DNA of 64,000 nucleotides from Flavobacterium sp. W4I14 (GCA_030817875.1 JAUSZU010000001.1:1798001-1862000); one strand, 5' to 3'. Numbered from the stretch's first letter, positions 1 through 10,120 are shown. Program-made: numbers and translations. Notes: a model not told the origin generated them from the sequence alone.

Positions 1-307
1 CTTCTACCCCCGCATCGCTTACTTCTTTCACAAAATCGGCCTGTTCGGAAATAGCGCCACCAAAAGTTCCGGTGGCTACCACTGGTACGGCACCGTTAAC
101 AACTTTGATCACATGTTTTATGGCCTGAATCCGTTCTTTGCCACTCAATTCGAACATTTCGCTCGACAGACAATTGGCAAATAAACCTGATGATCCGGCC
201 TGTAAATAAATCTCAGTCAGTTGTGTAAGGGCTGGATAATCGATGTTCCCGTTGCTTAAAAAGGGCGTAAGCATTACCGGGATGAACCCTTTTTGTGAGT
301 TTTCCAT
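1..307 (-). CDS. DapA-family aldolase/lyase (partial, N-terminal ~102 aa)
   Basis: The 5' part of a gene that runs off the left edge. Translation from the ATG at 305-307 gives a start of the form MENSQKGFIPVMLTPF followed by an IDYPALTQL-type segment. This is the usual opening of the dihydrodipicolinate synthase / N-acetylneuraminate lyase TIM-barrel family. The Schiff-base lysine lies beyond the window, so substrate cannot be judged. It is downstream of the SSS symporter on the same strand, 57 bp away, and probably belongs to the same carbohydrate operon. A role in cleaving a 2-keto-3-deoxy sugar acid is plausible but is inference. Confidence 0.8.
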   Translation of the reverse strand, partial: MENSQKGFIPVMLTPFLSNGNIDYPALTQLTEIYLQAGSSGLFANCLSSEMFELSGKERIQAIKHVIKVVNGAVPVVATGTFGGAISEQADFVKEVSDAGVE

Positions 308-363
308 TATATTCTGATATGGTAAATTGTTCTATATAATTGCCTGATCAAACCAGAATGGTT

Positions 364-1932
364 TTAATGGGCTGTGTTAGTCTTTTTATTTTTAATTTTC
401 GTGGGGAAAAGTCCTGCTAAAAAAATGGTTAAAGTGCCGATTACGATAATCATGTTTTTATGTAAAGGATTTCTAAAAACTTCATATTCTGGAGGAAGAA
501 GAGAAGAAAATGTCATCCATATAATTACGGCAATGCCGATTATTGTTGCTGTTATGGCTTCATGGTTTTTAGTTTGCCTGCTGATGATACCCAAAAGGAA
601 TAGCCCCAGCATTCCTGCAGCAAAAATCCCTGATAATTCCCACCAGACATCTAAAATACTTTTTACGCCAATCATGGCAATACCAGCAATCATACCCAAT
701 AAACCAAAGCCAACGGTGGCTAAGTGTAACAGTGATAAATTCTGTTTTTCGGTAATACCAGGCTTGAAATATCTTTTGTAAATATCAACCGAAAACACCG
801 TTGCTGAAGCATTCATTCCCGAGCTTATGGTACTCATTGCAGCTGATAAAATGGCAGATACAATTAAACCAACCAAACCTATCGGAATTTTAGTGACCAT
901 AAAATGTGGCATAATTTTATCACCATAATCTGATGGCTGTAATGCATGCTGCACCTTTAACACCTCTGCTGCCGAAGCATGCAAAGGCAAACGCTCTATA
1001 GCCACCTGGTGTTTTATCGACTGCACCAATTCTGGATTGATTTCATAATAGGCATACAAGCAAGATCCTATAATAAAAAAGAGTAATGATGCAGGAATAT
1101 ATAACCACACACACAACCAGATCGATTTCGAAGCCGCTTTACTTGATGATGCCGTATGGTAACGCTGGATATAGTTTTGATCCATTCCGAAGTTATTCAG
1201 GTTGATAAAAAAACCATAAAGCAAAACCACCCAAAACGATGATCCTACAAAATCGAGCCTGAAACTGCCCAAACTAAACTTATTGGCCGATTGTCCGATT
1301 TCTACAATCTTCGAAACTCCTCCCGGCATATTCGAAATAATTAAATACAGAATAAGCAAGGCCCCAAAAGTTTTCACTACCGCTTGTACCACTTCTGTCC
1401 ATATTACCGCTTCAATTCCTCCTAAAACAGTATAAACAATGATACAAATGCCCATTACGATCATAATCATCTGCATGGAGTAGCCTGTGAGTGCTTGTAA
1501 GCTCAGGGCAATTCCAAAAAATATCGATCCCATTCTGGCCAGTTGTGTTAACAAGAAACACAACACTGCATAAACCCTTGCCCATGCGCCAAAACGTTTT
1601 TCCAAATGGGTATAAGCTGATATTTCGCCAGTATTCCGGTAAAAAGGAACAAAATATTTTGAAGCGATCCAAGCGGCCAATGGCATCGAAATGCTGAATA
1701 CAAAAGCATTCCAATTGCTTCCAAAGGCCTTTCCAGGTACACCTAAAAAGGTATTGCTACTTAAAAATGTTGCATAAATTGATAAACCTATCGCCCATCC
1801 GGGGATCAGGCCCGAAGCTTTTGTAAATTGCTCGGAGTTTTTATTTTTCCTCGAAAAATAAACCCCAACTAATATCATTCCAACAAGATAAATGAAGATT
1901 ATTGCAAGATCGACTACAGGAAGTCCTTTCAT
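364..1932 (-). CDS. SSS-family sodium:solute symporter
   Basis: A 522-aa polytopic membrane protein made of about 13-14 hydrophobic segments, typical of the sodium/solute symporter (SSS) family. The N-terminal segment contains ASGLIPGWAIGLSIYATFLSS and the middle carries SAILSAAMSTISSGMNASAT, both characteristic of SSS carriers for sugars and organic acids. It lies 98 bp downstream of the GH2 gene in a minus-strand glycosidase operon. It therefore probably imports the mono- or oligosaccharide released by those enzymes with sodium. The exact substrate cannot be read from sequence. Confidence 0.9.
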   Translation of the reverse strand: MKGLPVVDLAIIFIYLVGMILVGVYFSRKNKNSEQFTKASGLIPGWAIGLSIYATFLSSNTFLGVPGKAFGSNWNAFVFSISMPLAAWIASKYFVPFYRNTGEISAYTHLEKRFGAWARVYAVLCFLLTQLARMGSIFFGIALSLQALTGYSMQMIMIVMGICIIVYTVLGGIEAVIWTEVVQAVVKTFGALLILYLIISNMPGGVSKIVEIGQSANKFSLGSFRLDFVGSSFWVVLLYGFFINLNNFGMDQNYIQRYHTASSSKAASKSIWLCVWLYIPASLLFFIIGSCLYAYYEINPELVQSIKHQVAIERLPLHASAAEVLKVQHALQPSDYGDKIMPHFMVTKIPIGLVGLIVSAILSAAMSTISSGMNASATVFSVDIYKRYFKPGITEKQNLSLLHLATVGFGLLGMIAGIAMIGVKSILDVWWELSGIFAAGMLGLFLLGIISRQTKNHEAITATIIGIAVIIWMTFSSLLPPEYEVFRNPLHKNMIIVIGTLTIFLAGLFPTKIKNKKTNTAH

Positions 1933-2030
1933 TATTTGTTGGCTCGTTTATTAATTTGGTTAAAACAAATATGCATGTCTAAATATCAGTATTAATATAA
2001 GATTTTGGCTACATATTGTACCATCTTATC

Positions 2031-5000
2031 TTATTGAACATCTAAAGCATCAACTGCCAGTCCTTTGGTTTCTGTGGCAATCAATTTGAGTTTATAAGTC
2101 CCTGCATTAATCATACTCCCGGTATTGGTACTGAGGTAGTTCCATTTTCCGGTTTTAGTAGGTGCAAATTCGACCATTTCTGTTTTCATTAAGGTACCAT
2201 CTGCCGATAAAAATTCCAGTTTAGCTTTCAAAAGCTGCTCTGATGGATTATGGTATTTTAGGGTTAAAGAATAGGTATCGGCCACACCAACTGAAATCTG
2301 CCAGGTTAAGCTTCCTTGGCTAGCTGCATTAAAAATTACACGCTGTTTATCCATTAAAATTGCCTTCACAACATCCTTACCTTCTAAAATGCCATCAGTA
2401 GCTTTATATGTAGTGGTGGTTTTTAAATCGTAAGCGGGTTGTAAGTGCGTAACCGGTAATACAAAAACAGTGGCTGTTCTACTGTCAAAAATTATGCGCT
2501 CATTTGGAATAAGTCTTTTCCGATAAAGATTAAATATTTCATCCTTACTATTGCTTAATGAGGTTTTGGTGTCTTCGAATCCCTGGGGCACACTACTATT
2601 AATATTTAGTGCCACAAACGTATCTACAGTATCAGTTGCGGTAAATTCGATACTTTCCTGTCCGCGTGACGCCTTTAGCCACTCGGCACCATATAAATTC
2701 GAAGGCAGATCAGTAAAGGTTAAATTTTCACCTTTAAATTGTTCATCTCCAATATCCAACCAATCGCATAATGTTGCATTTTTAATTTTGCTCAGGAGTG
2801 ATTTACTTGATGGTGCAGCTTGGATGTTTTGATTTAGACCTGAAATTGCAATGGCCGAAATCACGGCCTGTGCAACTTTTACTTGTGGGAAATTGATGTC
2901 CAAAAAGCCACCTTTAACAGTCGTTTTGATTGTTTTCTTTAACAAGGTATTACTTCCTGCTTCTTTCCAGATATCTAAATCTTTAATTACCGTTTTACCA
3001 TTAAATGCCACATCAAATAAGCGCATTTCTTTAGCATCAAAACCTCCGCCTATACCCAACCAGGGTTCTATAAAATAAAGTTCAACCAGATATTCACCGT
3101 CCGGAAGTGGAAAATGATATTTCAACTGATCTCTGCCATATCTCAAAGTCTGGAAAAGCTTCCAATCTTTAGTCCCATTTATAGGTTGAAAAGTACGGCG
3201 TTGACTGGCAAAAAAAGTAGGAATCCCCGTAAACCCTGCTGTCCAGGAGGTTGAACCAAAACTATCCAATGAAGTTAAGTTCCTATCAGCAGACCATTGA
3301 TTGCCATTGGTATCAATATAATCTCCACCACCACAATTTACACGATATACATATTTATATCCCTGCGCTGGAACGGTTAACTTTTTATCATTTATTAAAG
3401 CATTAAAATTTGGACTTTGGGGTAAATTCTGTAGCACCATTTTATCTTTGGCAACTGCTTTTCCATGTACATAACCCACGGCATACAATACATTATACTG
3501 GATATCAGGCTTGTTCCATTGGAAATGTGTGCCGATTGTACCGCGTTTTCTTCTACCTAAAGATTTGCCGTTTACATCATTAAAAAGTTCTACTTCATCG
3601 CAGTTAGAATAAACCACTATACTGTCTTTTATACCTGGTTTGTTCCAGCGGTTAGGCCAGGTATGCGAAACAATATACACCATAGGCTCAGTTCGTTTTG
3701 GCGCATAATTTGCCCTGAACATATAAAATACATCAGTAGGTTCTTCCCAAGGCGTAAACATACCCTTGTAATTTACCGGGCCTACCCGATCCAGATCTCT
3801 CAATCCTTCTCCGCCTTGCACCCTCCCAGGATTATCGTGCGAACTGTACAACCAGAAAAAATGACCAGCAGTTTTATCTTTTACCGATTCGGCCAGGCGT
3901 ACCTTGGTTTCCATTAAATCGGTCATTTTATTCTCTGTGTATCCTTTTCCATTGGCATCAGACGTGTGAAGATCAATTGTTCTCCAGGCACCGTATTCGC
4001 CAACCAAAACCTGCCTTTGAAGATCTTCTCCATAAGTTAGCGGATTACCACCATAGGTACCGGTCCAGTTTTGGGGAACATCCCAGTCCGTTCCTTTTCC
4101 ACCATTACAAGTGGTAACTTTTCTTTGCGATGAAGCTGTAGGATCGAGTTTTCTAATCAGCGATGTGCATTCTTTTGCGAAATCTTCAGGCAAAGTACTT
4201 TCGTTTTCTAAGCCCCATAACACCACTGCCGGACTGTTTCTGCGCTCTTTTACCCAGTCTGTTAAAAGTGATTTAAAGTTCTTTCTGAATTCGGGTGTAT
4301 CATACCAGATATGAGCAGCCATTTGGGTCCAGCATAAAACCCCTTCTTTATCCCAATAATCAGAATACAATAAATGATGTGGTTGGTGTGCATCGCGGAA
4401 AGCATTAAAACCTGCAGCTTTAATTTGCCTAACTCTCGAACTGATCTGTTCGTTACTAAAAGCATGACTCTGCCCGATTAGATGCTCATATTCTGCAATC
4501 CCGTTAATAAAAACTGGTTTTCCATTTAACAGAAACTGTTTCTGGCTCGCTTGTTCGCCAATGGGCCAGCTGATCCATCTGATTCCGTAAGGCGTTTTCA
4601 ACTCATCTACAATCTTTCCGTTTTCCATAATGGTAGTTTGAAAAGTATAGAGATATGGATTTTCCAAAGACCAAAGTTTTGGACTGATGATCTTGTCAGT
4701 CTGTTGATCGATCCGAATTTCTTTTCCAGCAGGAACAACAAGAGATTTTCTCAGTTCTTTAATCTGTTTTCCGTTCAGATCCAGCAATCTGTTTACAACG
4801 CTTACATTTTTAGGCTTTAAACCATAGTTTTTAACTGTGGTACTCAGGTTTAAAACAGCAGATTCTGCAGAGATTTTATTGTCGTTCCAGATGTGGATAC
4901 CAAAAGGTTCTACGCGAACTTCATTGGTTACAATCAAGTGAACCGGACGAAAAATGCCCATCGGCTGCGAACCTTCTGAAAAACCACGTTCTGTCGAGCA

Positions 5001-5696
5001 ACCGCCATCAACCCAAGGTAAGTCCTGGATATTTGCTGGATGATCGGCCCTTACCGCCAATACATTTTCCAGGTTATTTAATTTGATGGCTGAAGTAACA
5101 TCCAAAGTAAAAGTTGTCCTCCCACCAGCGTGGTACCCCACTTTTTTACCGTTTAACCAAACTGTTGCATACGAACCCACGCCTTCGAAATACAGAAAAA
5201 ACCGTTTTCCAGACTTAATTTCGTTGGTTTTAAATGTTCTGCGGTACCAGGCATAGCCATGTTTATTGCCATGAAGTTTCCGTTGATAGCCTTCATACTG
5301 ATCCCAGTTGTGCGGAACATTTACTTTTTTCCAGTTTAAGGTTTTGTAGCTGGCTAACTGAAAACCATCAAAAGTATTGTTGTTTTTTTCATCGGCAATA
5401 CTGAGCCAGTTTGAATTTAATAAAACATCTTTCCTGGTTTGGTTTTGTGCATAGAGTGAACTCACTCCATAAAAATTGATGAAGCATAACAGCAGTAAAA
5501 GCAACTGTTTAAATTGAATTCTTTTTGGTTCGCGCGGACACGAACCAAGGCATCTAGCCAAGGTACGTGTCCCCACGTACCTCTTCGGGAAATTTCGCGG
5601 GGATGTGTTCAGGCAAATCTGGTATGTGTTAATCCAGGCTAAGACTGACGAAATCTTCTCCCGCTCAGTCCTTTTAGATTTCGTAAGTTGATTCAT
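2031..5696 (-). CDS. Secreted GH2 glycosidase with malectin domain; N-terminus invaded by hairpin repeat
   Basis: A 1221-aa protein. A GH2 sugar-binding domain lies at about 95-260, an Ig-like domain at about 270-370 and a TIM barrel at about 375-680. Acid/base Glu499 sits in GLENES and the probable nucleophile Glu567 in VGEYGAW. A malectin-type carbohydrate-binding domain starts near residue 784 (RVNCGGGDYIDTNG), followed by a C-terminal beta-rich region. Activity is probably beta-galactosidase or beta-glucuronidase-like. The start ATG overlaps the upstream stop (ATGA), which supports this start. The hydrophobic signal segment begins only at about residue 61; residues ~5-57 are encoded by a hairpin-rich repeat (5525-5684). 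Export may therefore depend on an internal non-ATG start or be impaired. Confidence 0.88.
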   Translation of the reverse strand: MNQLTKSKRTEREKISSVLAWINTYQICLNTSPRNFPKRYVGTRTLARCLGSCPREPKRIQFKQLLLLLLCFINFYGVSSLYAQNQTRKDVLLNSNWLSIADEKNNNTFDGFQLASYKTLNWKKVNVPHNWDQYEGYQRKLHGNKHGYAWYRRTFKTNEIKSGKRFFLYFEGVGSYATVWLNGKKVGYHAGGRTTFTLDVTSAIKLNNLENVLAVRADHPANIQDLPWVDGGCSTERGFSEGSQPMGIFRPVHLIVTNEVRVEPFGIHIWNDNKISAESAVLNLSTTVKNYGLKPKNVSVVNRLLDLNGKQIKELRKSLVVPAGKEIRIDQQTDKIISPKLWSLENPYLYTFQTTIMENGKIVDELKTPYGIRWISWPIGEQASQKQFLLNGKPVFINGIAEYEHLIGQSHAFSNEQISSRVRQIKAAGFNAFRDAHQPHHLLYSDYWDKEGVLCWTQMAAHIWYDTPEFRKNFKSLLTDWVKERRNSPAVVLWGLENESTLPEDFAKECTSLIRKLDPTASSQRKVTTCNGGKGTDWDVPQNWTGTYGGNPLTYGEDLQRQVLVGEYGAWRTIDLHTSDANGKGYTENKMTDLMETKVRLAESVKDKTAGHFFWLYSSHDNPGRVQGGEGLRDLDRVGPVNYKGMFTPWEEPTDVFYMFRANYAPKRTEPMVYIVSHTWPNRWNKPGIKDSIVVYSNCDEVELFNDVNGKSLGRRKRGTIGTHFQWNKPDIQYNVLYAVGYVHGKAVAKDKMVLQNLPQSPNFNALINDKKLTVPAQGYKYVYRVNCGGGDYIDTNGNQWSADRNLTSLDSFGSTSWTAGFTGIPTFFASQRRTFQPINGTKDWKLFQTLRYGRDQLKYHFPLPDGEYLVELYFIEPWLGIGGGFDAKEMRLFDVAFNGKTVIKDLDIWKEAGSNTLLKKTIKTTVKGGFLDINFPQVKVAQAVISAIAISGLNQNIQAAPSSKSLLSKIKNATLCDWLDIGDEQFKGENLTFTDLPSNLYGAEWLKASRGQESIEFTATDTVDTFVALNINSSVPQGFEDTKTSLSNSKDEIFNLYRKRLIPNERIIFDSRTATVFVLPVTHLQPAYDLKTTTTYKATDGILEGKDVVKAILMDKQRVIFNAASQGSLTWQISVGVADTYSLTLKYHNPSEQLLKAKLEFLSADGTLMKTEMVEFAPTKTGKWNYLSTNTGSMINAGTYKLKLIATETKGLAVDALDVQ
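5525..5684. repeat. Hairpin-rich ~160-bp repeat inserted in frame in GH2 gene
   Basis: Three inverted repeats sit side by side: TTGGTTCG/CGAACCAA (5525-5548), AGGTACGTG/CACGTACCT (5561-5582) and ACGAAATCT/AGATTTCGT (5648-5684). They lie between the start codon and the signal-peptide codons of the GH2 gene and are read through without a stop. The translated stretch is low in hydrophobics and rich in Arg, Cys and Pro, unlike a natural pre-signal segment. A small palindromic (REP-like) mobile unit is the likely source. Confidence 0.7.
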
Positions 5697-8509
5697 CGCG
5701 ATTTCAGATCTCCATTCAGTTTATAGCTTTCACCAGCTTTAGTTTCGAACGTTGCGTTGTTGTTTTTATAACGGATTTTACAGTTTCCTCCTGTTTTAGA
5801 TTTTATGGTAAGTGAGGTTAGTACACCTTTATCCCAGGCCAAATCCAGTTCGAAACCTCCTCGGGCCAGAAGTCCTTTAATTTCTCCGTTTGGAATTGCA
5901 GTTGGTAATGCGGGTAAAATATCCAGATAGCCCTGGTGGCTTTGCACAATCATTTCTGCGATTCCGGCTGCCCCACCAAAGTTTCCATCTATCTGGAAAG
6001 GCGGATGTGCATCAAAAAGGTTTACATAAGAACCTGCACCATTATTGGCTGGCTTCATTAACATTTTAACGAGTTTCATGGCATGGTCGCCATCTTTAAA
6101 CCTTGCCCAGAAATTAATCTTCCAGGCCAAACTCCAACCTGTAGCGTCATCGCCGCGGTACAACAAAGATTGTTTTGCCGCCTGCATCATCTTCTCGTTA
6201 CCATCCCAGGTAATATCATTTCCTGGATACACACTCCATAAATGAGAAACATGGCGATGTTTACTTGCGGTATCATCTACATCGGCTAACCATTCTTGTA
6301 ACTGTCCGTATTTTCCGATCTGATTTGGTGCCAGCTGTTTAATTTTTTCAGCTAGCGATTTTCTAAATTCGGCATCTACATTAAGCGTTTCGGCTGCCGT
6401 AATACAATTTCTGAAAAGCGATCTGATAATCTGGTGGTCCATTGTTGGCCCAGCCACTAAACCACCATTTTCTGGCGAATTAGAAGGTGTACTAATTAAC
6501 CAACCTGTTTTCGGATCTTTCACTAAAAAGTCTTCATAAAATAAAGCAGCTTGTTTCATTAAAGGATAGGCTTCACTTTCCAGAAACTTACGGTCTTTAC
6601 TAAATTGATAATGCGCCCATAAATGATCACTTAACCAACCACCTCCACTTACCCAAATGCCATGATTGGAGGCATTAATCGGTGCAGTACCATTCCACAA
6701 ATCAGTATTGTGGTGTAAAACCCAACCACGGGCGTTATAATATGCTTTTGCCGTTTCGGCTCCGGTTTTCGCCAGTCCTTTGATTTTGCTGAAAAGTGGC
6801 TCGTTTAGTGCCGATAAATTAAGGATTTCAGTTGGCCAGTAGTTCATTTCTAAGTTAATATTCGTAGTGTACTTGCTTCCCCATGGTGGAGTAAGCAAAT
6901 CGTTCCAAATCCCTTGCAGGTTGGCTGGCTGAGTACCAGGTCTGGAGCTGGAAATCAACAAATATCTTCCATACTGCATATATAAAGCAGCAAAAGCAGG
7001 ATCGTTCGCAGTCGCAAATTTTGCTAGTCTTTCATCTGTAGGAAGGTTCTCATGATCCGAACGGCCAAAATCGACACTAAAAGTGTTGTAATAGCTTTGA
7101 TATTCTTTAATGTGCTTCTGTTTGATTTCAGTGTAAGGTTTACCTTTTAATCCGTTTAAAGCTTTAGTATTAGCGGCTGCAGGGTTCTCAGAAACATCCT
7201 GCGCATTGATAAAATTAGTTCCAGCTGTTAAATAAAGTGTTACTTCATCTGCCTGATTGATGCTAATTTTGCCATTCATCGCCTTCACAGAGCCGTTTTT
7301 GATTAAAGCCGTCAATCGACTTTCTCCCTTAATCGCACCATCTTTTACCTGAACAGATAAAGCAATTACATTATTAGCTAAAGCTTTTACAGATGATTTT
7401 CTGTGCGCGCTTGAAAGTTCAGCATCGAAACTAATAGACGCCTTTTTATCGGCCGTTAAATGGATTACAATGGCTTGGTTTGGCTGACTTGCAAAATACT
7501 CACGCTGATAATTTACACCGTTTAGCGTATAAGTTGTTTTTGCAACGGCTGTGCTGATGTCCAAAGACCGTTTATAATTGGTAACAATAGATTTGGTCTG
7601 CTTGAAATATAGATTCAAATCGCCAAAAGGCTGATAACTGCCCTGGTATTGCGGAACGGCAGGCGGGTTTTCATCCTGGATTTTATATTTCCAATCTTTA
7701 ACCAATGAAATGCCCTGCTCCATACTTTCGCCAACAGGATAAATGCCAATCTTTTTTGTAGTGTCTTTATAACCAGCCAATCCGCCTTTATCGAAATAAT
7801 TAAGCACCTGGATAGCAATTACATTTTTACCCTTTTTAATCAGTTTCGCAGGAATAGTATATTTTCTTGGCTCCGTATTATCAGTATTACCGACCAATTG
7901 ACCGTTTATATAAGTAAAATCCTGATCACGGATGCGGTTAAGATCGAGTATAAGGTTTTTCCCTGCCCAATTTTCGGGCACATCAAAAGTGGTTCTGAAC
8001 CAAACGGCACCGTCTAAATTGGCTAAGCCTAACGTTTCCCAACCTTCGTAGGCAGGTACTTTTATGGTTTTCCAAAGCTGATCATCAAAATTTGCCAAAG
8101 CAGGATTGCCTTGAATGCCTTTTCCAGCTTTCATTTCATTTACCCAAATTTTTCTGTCGCCCGATGTACTTTGCAAGCCCATAAAATGTTCTTGCGCTAA
8201 AGCTTCTGCTGCTGCCTGCTTTCCTTCAAAAAGTAATTTCCTGATCTCAGGTAGGTATTGATAGGCGCCTTTCCGGTTATAATCCCTTGGTTTGCCTGTC
8301 CAAACGGTTTCCTCGTTAAATTGGATATGATCTACAGCCGTTCCGGCGAAAATCATGGCGCCCAATCTACCGTTTCCGATCGGCAAAGCATCTGTCCACT
8401 TTTCTGCAGCCTTATTGTACCATAAAGTATGGTTATTTTCTTGTGCAAAGCTGCCAAAATGAGCCGTCAATATTAAAAATGATGTACTTAATAAAAGTTT
8501 AAACCTCAT
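5693..8509 (-). CDS. GH95 alpha-L-fucosidase/alpha-L-galactosidase with nested jelly-roll domain
   Basis: A 938-aa secreted enzyme with a signal peptide at residues 1-22 (cleavage near SFAQ). GH95 N-terminal motifs (ALPIGNGRLGAMIF, QFNEETVWTG) occupy 30-110. The family resumes at about 289 (YQGSYQPFGDLNLYF) and includes the (alpha/alpha)6 barrel. Expected catalytic residues are present: Asn550 and Asn552 in TTNINLEMNYW, Glu680 in NSPENGG and Asp841 in FQIDGNFG. Residues ~111-288 are an extra beta-sandwich with GH2/sialate-O-acetylesterase style motifs (NLDGAVWFRTTFDVP, TYINGQLVG, YTIPAKLIKKGKNVIAIQV). GH95 enzymes remove alpha-1,2-L-fucose or L-galactose. It is coupled to the GH2 gene by an ATGA overlap. 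Confidence 0.92.
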   Translation of the reverse strand: MRFKLLLSTSFLILTAHFGSFAQENNHTLWYNKAAEKWTDALPIGNGRLGAMIFAGTAVDHIQFNEETVWTGKPRDYNRKGAYQYLPEIRKLLFEGKQAAAEALAQEHFMGLQSTSGDRKIWVNEMKAGKGIQGNPALANFDDQLWKTIKVPAYEGWETLGLANLDGAVWFRTTFDVPENWAGKNLILDLNRIRDQDFTYINGQLVGNTDNTEPRKYTIPAKLIKKGKNVIAIQVLNYFDKGGLAGYKDTTKKIGIYPVGESMEQGISLVKDWKYKIQDENPPAVPQYQGSYQPFGDLNLYFKQTKSIVTNYKRSLDISTAVAKTTYTLNGVNYQREYFASQPNQAIVIHLTADKKASISFDAELSSAHRKSSVKALANNVIALSVQVKDGAIKGESRLTALIKNGSVKAMNGKISINQADEVTLYLTAGTNFINAQDVSENPAAANTKALNGLKGKPYTEIKQKHIKEYQSYYNTFSVDFGRSDHENLPTDERLAKFATANDPAFAALYMQYGRYLLISSSRPGTQPANLQGIWNDLLTPPWGSKYTTNINLEMNYWPTEILNLSALNEPLFSKIKGLAKTGAETAKAYYNARGWVLHHNTDLWNGTAPINASNHGIWVSGGGWLSDHLWAHYQFSKDRKFLESEAYPLMKQAALFYEDFLVKDPKTGWLISTPSNSPENGGLVAGPTMDHQIIRSLFRNCITAAETLNVDAEFRKSLAEKIKQLAPNQIGKYGQLQEWLADVDDTASKHRHVSHLWSVYPGNDITWDGNEKMMQAAKQSLLYRGDDATGWSLAWKINFWARFKDGDHAMKLVKMLMKPANNGAGSYVNLFDAHPPFQIDGNFGGAAGIAEMIVQSHQGYLDILPALPTAIPNGEIKGLLARGGFELDLAWDKGVLTSLTIKSKTGGNCKIRYKNNNATFETKAGESYKLNGDLKSR

Positions 8510-8510
8510 A

Positions 8511-10097
8511 TTATTGTCCTTTATCGCCTGAAATAATTTCGATGTTACTGCTTACTTCTTTTTCTTTTTTAACCGCCTCTTTCACTCTTCTAAAATTATT
8601 ATTTCCTAAGAATATATTTTTGGTCTCGGGCCCGTTTAGTTTCAAATAGGTAACCGTTTCTTTTGTTGGGAAAGCATTGTACAGGAACAGATCAGATACG
8701 TTAGTGAGATCAATTACAGCCGCACTGGCATGAGGTTTATTGCTTTTTAAACCATCAATAATTAAATTATTCACCTTTAATGCCTTTATCGATGCACCCA
8801 ATTCGGTATTCACCGTTACGTTATGAAACTCAATATTACTGGATTTTTGAATAGAAAAGCCAGTTTTGGCATCCATATTAATATCATTGAAGGTAATATT
8901 ATCGATAGGCATTTCTTCTAAACCATTTAAATAGCCTGCCTGGTTAACCTGACCGGTGATATTACTGAAATGGATATTTCTAAAGGTAGGTGTTCGATCA
9001 GAAACAGCTTCTACATTTGTTTTCGCATATTGCATATCCAATACAATCGCCTGATCTTTAATATTTTTCATGATGATGTTACTCACCCTAATTTCTTCAA
9101 CCACACCACCCCTGCCACGGGCTGTTTTAATGCGGATCCCCCTATCTGTTCCGTCGAAGACACAGTTCGAGATGGCTATTTTACGTACATCGCCCGACAT
9201 TTCACTGCCAATAACCACTCCGCCATGACCTGATAACATGGTACAATTGGTAATCACATAATTTTCTGCAGGAACAGCCATTTTTCGTCCAGGCGCATCT
9301 TTGCCCGATTTGATGGTGATGCAATCATCGCCCACACTGATGTGGCAGTCTGAAATGTGCACATTTTTACAAGACTCAGGATTAATGCCGTCTGTATTTG
9401 GTGAATGGGGATTATTGATGGTAACGGCATGAACCTTAACGTTTTCGCAAAATTCTGGATTGATCGTCCAAAAAGGCGAATTGCGGATGGTTATCCCATC
9501 GATCAGCACATTTTTACAGAACATCGGTTGTATAAACGGTGGACGAAGAAAACCGCGTTTCATTTGCTTAGGATCATCTGGCAAGATAATATCTTGATTT
9601 AAACCGTCAAAAGTAGTTTGCCATTTAGAACGTGGTTGCCCCTCTTTATAACCTTCTACAAAATCCCACCATTTTTTACCATGTCCATCAATAATCCCCC
9701 TGCCAATAATGGAGATATTTTCTACTTTATAGGCATAAAACAATGGCGAAAAACTGGTTACATCAACACCTTCGTAACGGCTTTTCACCATGGGTAAATA
9801 ATCGTCAAAGTTATCGCTGAAATGTAATTCGGCACCGGCATCAATTAATATAGTGATGTTGCTTTTTAAATGGATAGCGCCAGTTAAATACTTACCAGCA
9901 GGAAAATAAACAGTTCCGCCACCCGCTTTTGATGCCGCTTCTATCGCAATTTTGATTGCTGTTGTAGCCAGTTTACTGCTGTCGTTTTTTGCGCCGTATT
10001 TAGTTACGTTGTAATAAGACTGGGCGTTTGCAGTTAGAACGATGCCAAAAGCAAGGATAAAAATTAAAGCCTTAATCATATTGATGGAATGTTTCAT
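8511..10097 (-). CDS. GH28 polygalacturonase/rhamnogalacturonan hydrolase-like enzyme
   Basis: A 528-aa right-handed beta-helix enzyme with a signal peptide ending near ANAQ. GH28 signatures are present in order: NTDGINPESC, VGDDCITIKSG, SGHGGVVIGSEM and RIKTARGRGG. These supply the usual Asp triad, His and Arg-x-Lys residues. The family hydrolyses galacturonic-acid-containing polymers (homogalacturonan, rhamnogalacturonan I, xylogalacturonan). I place the start at MKHSINMIK (10095-10097). The open frame extends 13 codons upstream, but that extension is translated repeat DNA (10121-10207). One base separates its stop from the GH95 start, indicating a shared transcript. Confidence 0.93.
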   Translation of the reverse strand: MKHSINMIKALIFILAFGIVLTANAQSYYNVTKYGAKNDSSKLATTAIKIAIEAASKAGGGTVYFPAGKYLTGAIHLKSNITILIDAGAELHFSDNFDDYLPMVKSRYEGVDVTSFSPLFYAYKVENISIIGRGIIDGHGKKWWDFVEGYKEGQPRSKWQTTFDGLNQDIILPDDPKQMKRGFLRPPFIQPMFCKNVLIDGITIRNSPFWTINPEFCENVKVHAVTINNPHSPNTDGINPESCKNVHISDCHISVGDDCITIKSGKDAPGRKMAVPAENYVITNCTMLSGHGGVVIGSEMSGDVRKIAISNCVFDGTDRGIRIKTARGRGGVVEEIRVSNIIMKNIKDQAIVLDMQYAKTNVEAVSDRTPTFRNIHFSNITGQVNQAGYLNGLEEMPIDNITFNDINMDAKTGFSIQKSSNIEFHNVTVNTELGASIKALKVNNLIIDGLKSNKPHASAAVIDLTNVSDLFLYNAFPTKETVTYLKLNGPETKNIFLGNNNFRRVKEAVKKEKEVSSNIEIISGDKGQ

Positions 10098-10120
10098 TTG
10101 GTTATATTTTATGGTTTTTT

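Noticed and set aside
374..781. 135-codon open frame on the plus strand
   Set aside because: It lies wholly antisense to the SSS symporter gene and has no motif. Hydrophobic content simply mirrors the membrane protein.
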